A model generated the notes under the pieces. That model was not told where the DNA came from and searched no databases. It worked only from the letters and a program-made list of their open reading frames with translations. A stretch of 64,000 nucleotides of DNA from Acanthaster planci (Eukaryota; Echinodermata; Asteroidea; Valvatida; Acanthasteridae), in assembly GCF_001949145.1 (NCBI RefSeq), contig NW_019091405.1, positions 127,639 through 191,638 on the forward strand, in the 5' to 3' direction. Both the position numbers and the translations under genes were made by a program. Shown piece by piece: positions 23,063 to 35,235 of the stretch (positions are counted from its first letter, which is position 1; the number at the start of each line of letters is the position of its first letter).

Positions 23063-26000
23063 CATGTACACTGTACATGTATATGTATTTAGTCCCTTAG
23101 TGACACTTTAGCCTCTCAGCAGTTAAGTGTACTGCCTTGAAATATTTTAAAATGGCGGCTGCATGCATGTACACATCCATTTCTAAAGTAACTTCGTATA
23201 GAGATATTCAACCTGCTCGTATAGTTCATACAAGACGTACTGGTACGCGCTTGATTCTGCCTACATGTGGGAGGGGTCCACACAAGTGTATACATGGAAA
23301 TGCAATGAAAATTTATGGTTTGGCTCATCACATAAAAACGCCTCAAAAGACCAGTCTGCAGAAGGATGTACATGTAGCTTTGTCCTGAGACCACACATCG
23401 CCTGACTTCCTCCCTTGCCACTTAATAAGAGTGTAATCATTACCAGCTGGATACGTTGGTGTAGGATGTAGAACGTGGGTGCTGTCACTTTGTTTTGCAG
23501 GGGTTGGGGGCGGAGAAATGTGATTGGCTTAATTTAATGAAGGTTCACATATGATGTGAATGTTTTTGCTTGTCCCTGATGAGATTCTTGTTTACCAAAG
23601 TTGGGTTTTTTTTGGCGATGGCCTACATTGGCGCATCAGTTACTTCAGATACGCCCCCCTATTGGTTTGTGTGAGTTTGGAAGTCCCTGAAGATTTGACT
23701 CCCGAATGTGATGCAGGGTGGTGGGCGGGATAGGGGATATCCGTAAAGGTCAGGCTGTGAAGGAACAAGAAAACAAAGTTGATTACGATTGAGTTTAAGG
23801 CAGTGCATGTTGACAGCATGGCTTGTTGTCAGTGTTGTGTTTTTAGTTGTGAACAAACAGAATACAGAGTATTTAACTCCAAGATTAAGATGTATGAAAC
23901 CATGCTTTATTTGGACAGTGTGAGAGGTTTTACATGCAAATGAATACGGCTATGGTGCGCTGTAGGCCTGCATCACATGTGTTTTAAAGTAAGATCCGCT
24001 GTGGATCTTCAATTGAAGCTCGCTTAGAGTACCAATGTGTCACGTCATTTTGAACCAGGAAGTGTAGTGTTAATGAAAGGAGTGCGCATGTGTGTTGGTT
24101 CGTGTGCTAGATCTTGCACTAATGCCTTTTACAAACATAATTGTGTGTGACGTATTCTCTTTGGAACTCTATACAGTATGTATCTTGAAATTCTACTGTC
24201 TACAATGTGAGATTGCTAAACATACATGTACCGTACATGTACATGTATGTGATGTGATTTGGGAAAACCTTTCACATGGTTAAATGTCTTGTTTTTATGG
24301 TACATGTAGATACAGGTACATCAATGCAATGACGACACTGCTGTTTTCAAAACTTTTTATGTCATCATTTTAGGATTTTAAAAGTTGAGTTATGCTTTCA
24401 GGAAGTTGTAAAGACTGGCTGACCTCATTTTGAGAAATCAAGCACTAAAGTTTTGAGTACAAATTGCATTGAGATTACACGAAACATACTCATATGTACC
24501 GTTACAATATATGCAGTGTGCATGTACGTATACATTGTGAACTTGTAACACTAATTTTGCATTGTCAAACACCAGCAGGGTCATTCGAGACCAATATATG
24601 CAGCATCCCTCATACACATTAGGTCTGGTTTTTGTCATGCTCTTCAATCTCAGTAACCTGGACTCTTTTCAGATGCAGGTGTACATGTTTGCCAACCCCT
24701 TGAACATTTTAAGGATGGAGAGTGTGGTGATGCATGACATTGCCATGGTAACAAGTAATGTACCCTGATTGAAGCTAATCAACTGTGAGGTCCTAGCAGA
24801 GCCAGGAGTCATGTCTCACTACAGATACCTGTATGTGCCTGAACTGGATTCGAATTGCTACACTTCTATTAAAGTGCCTTTCATACTTCCGTTTCTTAGA
24901 ACAGTCAGTTGCTATGCACTTCTGACAGCTGAAATCTCAAGACCATTATCTGTCCATAGAGCAAGGACTTTGTGTTGTAGTCGAGACCTCATCCATCCAG
25001 GACCTTGCACAAGTGCGTAGGTGTATGTAAAGGAATGTCAGATGCTGGTCCAACATGAACTTTTGGTTACAAAACTGTCTAAATTACCAGCACATTTTTT
25101 CATGCATGTACGCAGGAAGGCTTTACATATAAATCGAAAAACTTGCATTGATTTGGCCTCTAAGGTTGGAAGTGAAGCTCTTTGCCGTGGTGGGTGTTTA
25201 AACAGCAGAAGCTTTAATTTATGAATTATGCACATATGCATTAAATCAGTGCACAGTCTGCAGCTTTGGGGGATATGCACAACCGTCCTGGTTTATTCAG
25301 GGTGACATTTTTGTGTCTGGGGACGGACTCTGCAGAAGCATTGTCATGGGATGCTGATTGATGGTTGATCACGACCGGGCCAGACAGCAGACTTCAAAGT
25401 GGAATAAATTACATGTAGCAAGCAAGCGTACATGTACAGGAGGCTGGCATAGAGGCAGAGCCAGGGAGAGGAGCATGTTTATTTACATAGTGTGATAGAT
25501 TTGTGAACAGAAATACCAACGGGGTCTGAAGGAAGGGATGCGGTATTAATGAGTCTTGGAGCTCCCTTGAATGCTGGGAATGGTTGGGGAAAATGCCTAG
25601 CTAGGATTCTTAACTCTTTTACAGAAATACGGACATTTAGTTCACAATTCTCAGCAGCAGATCCACAGTACCTTTGGTGTCACTTATCATCTACAGCTGT
25701 GCGTGTATAGCGTAGTATTACAGCGAATATGTATGCGTATTGAGAACAGTGGGAAAATACTTCGAATGAAACATAGACTGGAGTGTTACATTTGCTGTGG
25801 AACAATAGGAAGGTTTCCATGTCCCGATGGAAAGAAATACAGTCCATGCGCTATGCTGTTTTTTGCTTGCCTGCGGTGCCGGCATGTTATTGACAGGATT
25901 ACAGGGTTACATCATGGTGTCATGTGACACACTAGTGTGGATGCATACTCAACTGTAATTTATGTCAGTTCCTACGTGTAGCTGAAGTTGTGTACTGTAC

Positions 26001-26601
26001 ATGTACATGGAACTCAAGTGATCATGTTCTTCAGTGAGTCTTGTTGACCTGCAAAAGCAGAGTTACGTCAGTTAAATCCAAAGAGTTTTTAGAATAATTT
26101 TTTATCCACTTTTTATGTGATTTCAGCTATTTCATGGCTTCCTTAACTTTAACTCCATACGAGAGTATATTGCAGTCTGCCATCGTAGAGGTGCTGGTTA
26201 CTTGTACTGATGTACATGGATATGCACATATACCTAGTGTTTCATTCACCGTTACCACTGACTATTTTACGACCTTCTATTTTTACGAATGCTTGGGCAG
26301 TTAAAAGTGGATGGATCAAGAAAGCTAAGTTGCCCAACAAAGCACTTTAAATGTTGTGTCTACTTGTAAAGGCCATTTCTAAAAGTTTGCTGCTCTTAAT
26401 CATGAAAAAAAATGTGCAAAGCTCCATTTAAAAGGGATTGAGAGAAATAGGATACCACACATTCAAGTCCAGGTGTATCTTGAATTCCAAAAAGATTTGT
26501 ACACATTTAGACGAAAAATCGGTCCTGCTCACTCTCCGTGGTACGCTTGTGTATGTGTTGTGCAGTGTGCGCCCAATTAGTGCTAGATATTGACAAGAAT
26601 A

Positions 26602-26803
26602 TAATATCAAATCAGTGCTCTGACATATGTGATTGCCGAGCTTTCGGTAACAGAGTACCTTCTTCAGGGCAAGCAGATGCTGAATCTGCTTGCCCTGAAG
26701 AAGGTACTCAGTTACCGAAAGCTCGGCAATCTGCTTGCCCTGAAGAAGGTACTCGTTACCGAAAGCTCGGCAATCACACATTTCAGAGCACTGATTGATA
26801 TTA
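26602..26803. mobile_element. Short foldback element with reiterated inner cassette
   Basis: TAATATCAAATCAGTGCTCT at the left and its near reverse complement ending TTGATATTA at the right define about 200 bp. Inside, a cassette of about 46 bp (GAAGAAGGTACTC ... GTTACCGAAAGCTCGGCAATC) occurs once inverted and twice direct. Repeated open frames in this segment come from the cassette. It is a DNA-type foldback or MITE, or a remnant of another repeat with a GAAGAAGG/CGAAAGC end. The family is unknown to me. Confidence 0.85.
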
Positions 26804-28689
26804 CATTCATGTTGATATTCTGATCACGGTGCTTCGCAGCCCTTCCATATTTCTCTTGTGCTAGATTTTGTTGTGAGGAGATAGACTGCTGGTACACAGG
26901 CAAGCACTGTCCAGTGCTCTTGCCATTCTCTAATCAGGTGTACAGTAATGTTGCATACATGTGTACGTACATGTTCACGTACATTGTACCAGTATGTGTA
27001 TGGTATACATGTACTTTGCACCTTACCACAGGAATAGAAGTTATATTACATGTTTTCCCCATAGTGTCCAAGCACAAAATTTGGTGTCCAGATGAAAAAT
27101 GTTGCCTTCTGTTTTTGTATTGCTTTATGTAATTTTGCATAGCAATTCTGGTTGACTTGGATTCCAAACTTGAGCACAATGGCTAAAAGATCATGCATGT
27201 ACATGTACATCAGGCTACACATGTACAGTAATTAACATCTACAATGAAATACACCCCCCAATATTAAAGCTGCATGCATTGGTACATGTAGATTGCTTAT
27301 CCCTCCAGCAGCCCTTTCATGTTTCAAAACAAGCGAGAGTTCTGAAAGCATATCTGCTCATGAGTTGCAAACAAACTTTGCAGCTGTGGACTCATTAGAG
27401 TGTCTTTAAGGACAAAATTCTCTGATTGATGCACAACAGAGCTCAAGCAATGCCGGTTTGGTGGTTGAAGAGATCTTTCACAGTTCATGCCCAATCAGTT
27501 GTGTGGCCTCAAGCATCCGTTGCACTCCCACAAAAAAAAAAAAAAAAAAACACCCAGGTTGATAATGAAATTAATTGACCAGCTGCACACAAGCAAAGTG
27601 GGGAAGAGATTTCACAATGCAACTCCCTCTCCCCGGGAAAAGTTGGCAGCTGGTGGAATATCAATGAATTGAAATTCTGTGATCAGTGTCCACTACATGT
27701 ACATGTACCTTGTCTGGCCTACTCGCTGGGTTGACTGGAATGACTGTACAGTGTACATTAACCTTGATGCATGAATGACATTTCATGGTGAAACAACATA
27801 CATGTACCAGTGCATGTCATGTATACATGTACACTTGTATGTGCCCTCTACAGTCATTGGCAAAAAATCAAGACCACCCATACAACATGCATTAACCTGA
27901 AGAAAAAGCAAATTTAAACCAATCAATCATGGCAACTTACCGGTATGTTTATTTTCAATATGTACATGTACATGTAACCTTAGTATCTTGGTTAAATAGC
28001 TACTTGACTACATTTCCATGATTTGAAATGTTTGATTTTTGAAAAATGAAAATGATTTGAAACAGTCTAATATTTATTGTCCCCCCCCTTTATTTCTGAT
28101 TACTTAGACTGGCTTTTCTTTACCCATACTGCCTTACAGACAAAATGTCATGCCAGACCTGCGCTTGCAAAAGATTTCATTCAAATGGGTAAAAACCACG
28201 GCACTGATGTTATGCACCACTGTAAAAACATGTTAAATAATCATTCTTTGAGACAAGGTAATGCCCAGTGACAGAAATACCAATAAAATTCCAGTTGGTC
28301 TTAAACTTTTGCAAATGATTATATAATTATGCTCTGGTAGTGCATGCAGCATATATGTAATATTTAAAGAAGCAGAGACCAAAATAAAGATACACTTTAC
28401 ATCTCTTGAAATTAAATTAATAAACTTGAGATGCATGCAATGAGATGTAATTTACCTTAAAAATAAGCTGTGCTTGTGAATTCAGTAGCGGTGGAACACT
28501 TTTATTTTCTGGTTTTTAATTTCTGGTTTTAACTTTAAATTTTTATTTCTCCTTTTAAGTTTGAAATTTTCATCAGGTTTTCATTTACATGTCCATGTAA
28601 TACACAACGATTGTAATTCAGGGAAATAATGTTTTTACGTATCGTCCATCATTTTCCCCTTTGCCCGGGTGTGCAGTTTTACCAAATTT

Positions 28690-29165
28690 GGGCTGAAACT
28701 AGCAGCTACAAATCCATATATGGAGTGAGGGCTGCACGGGCCCAGTCTTGAAACCCAGTGGGAAGATCTGACCCTTAAAGATGTTGCAGAAACGCACATC
28801 GTCATTTGTCATGACCCCCCCTTCCAAGTTCTATCCCCCTCGGTGGTGATCCAGAAGCGAGATAACTGCAAATCCTTATTTCCAGCCGCGGCCGAATCCA
28901 TTAAGAGAGAAGCCTAAGACATATTAAACAGTGAGGCATAGTGCAAAAATGAGAAGAGAAAAGGAATACGGGTAAAAAAATGGAGCTTCTCCGTCTGACG
29001 TCAGCGGCTATCAGCGGTCGCCCCGGCACTTGTCTATTTATAGGCAGGCAATATTCCCTTGAATAGAGTTTCTCCAAATTCTCCATCCCCCCCGGAAAAA
29101 AAAATGCCTCTCTAGTGGCATATATAGAGGTTGACATTTGCAGCACGGGTACTGCTGCTCCTTGT
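28690..29165. promoter_or_regulatory. Candidate intronic enhancer block with a CRE
   Basis: This is an octamer-free stretch of higher GC. It contains a consensus cAMP-response element TGACGTCA at 28996-29003, an AT-rich TATTTATAG near 29035 and GCATATATAGAGG near 29120. No protein-like frame is present. The regulatory role is inference. Confidence 0.25.
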
Positions 29166-32071
29166 TCATGCACATCGGTCTGAGCGTGTTTGGGAACGAT
29201 TCTAGGTGGTTTTAGTTCTCCACATTTTAGTTTGGGTGTGTTTGGACAATTTTATTGACATTGCGAATACGAGACAGGGTATTGATTTCGGAAGCACACT
29301 GGACAGTAGACATCAAGTAAATATCCACTTGCAAATTATAATTTGCTTGGGCCATGAAAGCGTCATTGTGTCCAGCCAGCGTTATAACAGTGTGATACGT
29401 ACCTGTAAATGCAATCTGCATGTGTTAGGTTTTTATTGGAAAATTGTGTCAATTTGCTGATGCAAATTGAAAAATAAAAAAAGTGCATTCAGCTGCTCAA
29501 AATGGCAGTTTCTGAGAAAATCCCTGCTGCTGCAAAACGCATGTATTAGATTGAGCTGCAGTGTCAAAATGGACAACAGTTTGTGTGGTTGGCAATCCAC
29601 AAGGCTTCATATTTTTTATTTCCCTTTAAAATTCACATTGCCCAATTTCATTTCCAAACGTTTCATAGTAACCACGGGCTGTTGTGCATGTGCATATATG
29701 ACGTGAAATTGCTTCGTAGCCTGCTTTGTTGGGACCAAGGCAGTTTTACAAAATGCACTGCTCCAAATCCAACCACCTGCAAGAATGATGTATTTTCAGC
29801 TGAATGTGCACAAAACCTTTGTACGTTTACATGTACGTATATAACATGGACCAATATTTACAGAACAGAAATGCACACATGATGGAAAAATTCACCCCAA
29901 ATACATGTGTCAAAATTTACATTAATTTCGCGAGTACATGTACATGTACCATGACATGTCTATATATGCACAAAGGTTTGAATGTGTATGTTTGTAAGTA
30001 TACATGTCCATTGTCGTGCTGTAAATGTTATTAACCCTAACCTCCTATTGTGTTCGTGAAATCATATTGAAACTGGAGGATTTTGGACTGTTAGGGCAAG
30101 CTATTGTCTGACACATTTAATCTATGTACATATTCCCTCCATATTTACCAGTGCTGAAATGCAAATCTCTACCATTTCTGTAGAAATGAAGAATGCAAAT
30201 TTAAAGCACTTAACCCGGTGCCTAAGTGATTCAGTTCAATAACGGTATAAACAGCCAGATTTGCTGAGTATGCATCATTCTAAAATACTTTGAAATAAAT
30301 GGCCTACAATAAGTTGTGATTATAGTTACCATGTTAGATTTCCTGTGTGTGTTTTTCGCCCAGCAACTTTACGGAGGGGCCTGACCTGTTGCATATAAAA
30401 AGGTGATCAGAACGATTCACAAAATGTGTCATGAACTTAATGAACCATTTTAAAGCCTCCGGTCAAGACAATAAATGCTTTCAAATATTAAAAACAGAAG
30501 AAAACAGTCCTGGTAGCCAATCTGAAGAGGACTGATGAGTGGCTATGAAGTCAAGTCCTCCTCTTCTTGTATCTTTCTGTTCCACTGCCTTGGAAACCAA
30601 CCTGCAAAGGCTGTTGGGACATTGCTGTTGTCTACATTGTCAAGTAAACCCAAAAAGTAGCCCAAGTATACCACATGAAGTTATTGAGATTGTTGTGCTA
30701 GAGTATCCTGGATACCGAATCATGCTAAGACTGACCCCCTGACACCAACAGCCCGGGGTTGTCCTATCCTTCAAGACTCCGGCAAGCCCCTGTGGCTAGC
30801 TGCTGGTGGGTCCATAAATATTGTTAGAATTTTGCCCACTGCAGCGGAATCTGTACATGTGGTGGAAATGTAAAAGAAAGTGATGAAAACAGAAAACTCT
30901 GTGCCAAACCTGAAGGGGTACAGTGCAAGATATATTAGGTGGTACTTGTTTTATTTTCCCACCTTTGACCCAGTGGAAGTTGCACCTGTCTTGTTAGCAA
31001 CTTTTACGAGCACCAGGCTTAATTTTTGGACCCACATAAGCACTTGCAGGAACGAATGAAGACGGCTCGCAGTTCAGGAGCTCGCCATGCCCAAGAATCG
31101 GTCTGGTTATTTCTCATCAGTGAATTTCTTGGGCAATTTTATTTGGATGATGGAAGTTACATGTACATGTACTTGTGAGGGTGCTTTTGATCAAATCCCC
31201 TAAACAGTTAGCGAAAGAGGGACATGTTTAACAACCACACCACCGACTCATGGTTATGACTGCCCAAAAGCTTGGGAAGTAAAAACTTGTATGGGGACTT
31301 TTCTTAAAAGGGGGACTCCCAGGGCAAGATTGGCAGCTGATTTCATGGTGTTACTAAATACAAAAGTTAGCTTAACACCCCCCCCTCCAAAATTTGCTTA
31401 CCAAAAGTAAGTTACAGGCCAACGTTGTAGGTTGGAGAACCTCATCCCCAGGGGTTACTTTATTTCACTCTAACTTGGTTTACGAGGTACATGTAATCCC
31501 TGGATATGAAACTGGCAGTATCCTAATTCTAGTCTGTAGTATCCTAGCAAGTATAGCCTGCAATACACATTGACATCTTCCGTGTGTGTTAACCATATGA
31601 ACTGTTCACTGTGAATCATAACATGCACCCTGCCCACAAACATTCTCCCTTGTCCACTTTCCTTACATGTGTACATACAAATTGACATGCTATGTGATGC
31701 CGCACCTTGGCTGGGTAAGATTTTAAGACTTTTAATGCCAGTTCACAAAAACGTGTGTTTTTGAATCCCTCACACTGCAGCCGATTTTCTCTGTTTTTGT
31801 ATCAGATTGTGTAGAGAAACAAATGCTTAGTTCAAGCAAGCCAGTAGCCACGTTTACATTTACATGTGTTCCTAATTTGCATGTCTATAAAAAGGGATAA
31901 ATATGCAAATGATGCAAGATCCAGTTGAGAGCAGGTAGCACTGAGACATTGCTACATGTAGATATCCTATTAACGAGAGAGCGTGCTGTTATTGCTGTTT
32001 TTCCAGCCAATTTTTTTCCCTCTTTTTTTTAGTAGCACAGAAAGCTTTGATGCAATATTCTTCTTACATAC

Positions 32072-32222
32072 ACATGTAAGTGAATGAAGTTACATGCATG
32101 TAGGCCTGACACCTTTTACACCTTAGGAGCTACATGGTCAATGTAGATGCACATGTAGCTGACTGAAGTTACATGTATATGCAGGCCTGACACCTTTAAG
32201 GAGCTACATGGTCAATGTACAT
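32072..32222. repeat. Tandem duplication, period about 79 bp, two copies
   Basis: Copies start at 32072 and 32151. Both carry GAAGTTACATG, GGCCTGACACCTTT and AGGAGCTACATGGTCAATGTA. The second copy has a deletion of roughly 8-9 bp. Confidence 0.9.
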
Positions 32223-33136
32223 GTACATGTCATGTGTAAAGTTCTAGTACTGTTGTTTATAATCATTTCTGAATGGTCTTTTGTAGTGCATTAAAAAACC
32301 CATTTATTTGGATAAGTGGGAGTTTGAAGCAAATCTGAAGCATGCTTGCCGCAGTCTAATCTTCATCCACACATACATGTACCTTACATGTAAATGTTAT
32401 ACTGTATGTACATGTATTTGATGAGGCAAGATCTGTCTCTTGGCTTGGAAGGAGCACTCTAAGGATTATGGGTTTTCAAAACAAATGCACAGTTGCAAAA
32501 TGCCAAGCTTTTTTTTCCCGAACGCAAGCGATGATTGCCACCTGCAGCAAGGTTCGTTAGTTGTGCAGCAAGACGGATATTGATTTGCTCTGCCCAGCCG
32601 CAGCGGTGCTACTGTTTGGATCCGTGCGCTTCCAAAATTCCCTCATAATGCGTCGGTGATTGCGATGCGTGATTTCACTAAAACCTAAAGACGTTAATTT
32701 CCTCCCCACATGCTATACTGTACATTGAACTCCACCCTCGGATATGGAAAACTGAACATTATACATGTAGCTTTATTACCTGACAGGAAGTTTTCCATTT
32801 GATGAGACGGTGATGATGTGATTTCTAATATGTGTGCATGCATGTACGTACGTATTATGTGGAGAAAGTTTCTTATGTTCTCTTCCAGTGGTGAAAGCCT
32901 GGTGTTCTTTTGAGCTTTAGTTTTGAAGCCTTCAGTGCCAATTTCCAAAGCTCCCAAAAGACAGCGATGCAATTTACTGTCCAATTCTACACCTACATGT
33001 ATATTTATCATTCTCTTGGACTTATTCCAGTATTGAAATCTCCTTTTGGAAATAAAATCCAACTTCTAGCCCATTTTGTAGTGATAAGTTGCCTCTACAT
33101 GGATAATTCCAGAAATTAGGGTCCAAAAGTGTGACA

Positions 33137-33137
33137 N
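33137..33137. other. Ambiguous base (n)
   Basis: The only unresolved base in the window, inside GTGACAnCTTTGG. It falls in intron 1 and affects no called exon. Confidence 0.99.
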
Positions 33138-34263
33138 CTTTGGCAGGTAATTTGCATTAATTCATCACTCTTGGAAACCAGAGAATGTGTTCTGAACTTA
33201 CAAAATCATATATCAGATGTGACAGGGACGCAAAAAAAAAAAGAAGGGACCCCTATGCTTTTTTAAGTGTAGTGATTTTACTTTCTAAATGTCAGTGCCA
33301 TGCACTGATGTGATGCTCAGTATCGAACAATGGCTACTGCTTGTCTTTTATATATGTATGAGTATGGACAGCAATGAAACCAATATTTCTGACATTCTGG
33401 AATAGCAGGGGTAATTAGATTAGTCTTTTCCAACACAGGTGCGTTTACTTTCCTACGCAAGGTTATTGGCAATAGCTTGGATGAAATGACAGAGTTAATC
33501 GAATTAAGATTTATCAGCAGCACTGGCTCGCATTTGGGAGGGAAACTGAGCACAGTGGTTGTTTTTGTCGAGATCTGTGCCTTGCTGAACTGATCCTTGT
33601 ACAGACGTACGTTAGCTCCACATTTTTGTTTTCACTTCTTTTTGGTAGAGTACATCCAGCCTCTGTCTTAAGATATATTTTTGCTATCTTTCCAAAACTT
33701 TTGTGATGTGTTGGTGTTGAAAAAAGAAAGGCAAACCTGGAAAAACACAACACTTCTGTATCAAAACCGAATAACCAAAACATAACCACCCCTCTCCCTA
33801 AACAAAGCCCCCAAAACACTCGGAAAAAACTATCGGGAATTCATCTGTTGCTTCAGTCATGAGTGTCCATCAGGGACATGTAAAACATGTACCCGGTACA
33901 TGTACATGTAAGTCCTTTGATATGAGACAATAGCTAGGTAATGAAAGAACAGCTATGAAATTGCAGTAGGAAGGTCTTTGGTAAAAAATTCCAAGAACTT
34001 TGAATTCTCATTTATCTTACAAAATCTCAAAACAATTTTGTTGAATCTGAATTCCATGATTGTGAATGTCAGGTAAACATCTCCAGGTTCTATCTCCTCC
34101 CACTCCCCACACCCCACCCCCTCAGTTTCTAATTTCACCACTTCCCTCACCCCAGCTGTGTATTCCTCTCAGAAGAGTGGGTTCAAAAACAATCCCAGAA
34201 TAGCGCGCAGCCCAGCCAAGGGCACCATCTCCACACTCCTCAGTGCGAGGCAACAGACAGACA

Positions 34264-34416
34264 ATGCCAAGCAAAAAGGAGGAGATGGAAGACAGTGAGA
34301 AAAAGGACGAGGATGATGAAGCGAAAATGCCAAAGGCCACGTCTGCCCAGCTCCCATGTCAGAGGCCAGCATTCTTGATGTCCCCGATGACGCATGTGCC
34401 GCACAGCACACCGTGA
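34264..34416 (+). other. Short acidic/lysine-rich open frame, possible nested micro-exon
   Basis: An ATG at 34264 opens 50 codons starting MPSKKEEMEDSEKKDEDDEA and ending in a Met/Pro-rich tail before TGA. The frame is open from 34204. Codon use looks more protein-like than its surroundings, and the block is CpG-richer and octamer-free. It is not part of any PLC-beta that I know. The purine-rich plus strand alone can generate Lys/Glu/Asp runs, so chance is likely. The opposite-strand frames here are shadows. Confidence 0.15.
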
Positions 34417-35094
34417 TGGGCCCTGAAGGAAAATACCCTGGGCCAGAGAAGGGTTCCCTTGAATTCCTCTCATAAATTAGCAGTCATAGCCCAGTCCTGT
34501 ATGGGATACCAGGGCTCAGAATTGAAAAATAAGTAAAATAAGACGATGACAAAGGAGTAGCGTAAACATGACAAAATCAAGAACTTAACATTTGGAACTG
34601 CGAACTGATGAGTTGATTTTGCTAAGCTAATTTAACAAAGCAGTTCAGAGTAATGATCGAAAAAGATGCAGGGTTCCTGTAAACTGCTGTTTATTTTTGT
34701 TTGTTTTTGTTAGTAACCAATTTAAATTGGAAAAGTTACTGCCAGGTTTTAATGTTTACATCTTTTTGTACCTTTATTTGTATTATTGTCATAAACGGTA
34801 TACTTTGAAGCAGGGAAAAATGAGGGTAGTTTTTTCCAATTAACTACACATACAGCAAACCTACTGCTGTTTCCAAAGTGTTTTACAACCATTTCAACAG
34901 TTTGAATGCATTGCATACAGGAACGTATTACATTCATTTTTTTGTCTTGCTGCTGTCATTGCATTATTAATCGATTTTATTCTGGTTAGGACTTCTATTT
35001 TTGTCAACTCTTCATGCATCCATGTACATGTACTGTACACTGTACATGCATCCATGTTCATGTACAGTGGCGATTAAATAGACAGTACAGGAAA

Positions 35095-35235
35095 TGAGCT
35101 ATAAGGAAATCTTGCATGTTGGTGAAGGCTCTTTTTTTGCAGCTCCCGATAATAATGTGGGGGGTTCGAATCCAGCAGCTGGTTACACATGGCCATCTTG
35201 GGCTGGTCACTTTAATCCTACGTTCCTCTTTCTCC
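35095..35235 (+). repeat. Possible tRNA-derived SINE fragment
   Basis: An exact RNA polymerase III B-box, GGTTCGAATCC, sits at 35163-35173, followed by GGTTACACATGGCCATCTTG and a pyrimidine-rich stretch CGTTCCTCTTTCTCCCC. A convincing A-box was not found upstream, and the body does not clearly match the two SINE copies at 41 kb and 55 kb. Confidence 0.4.
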
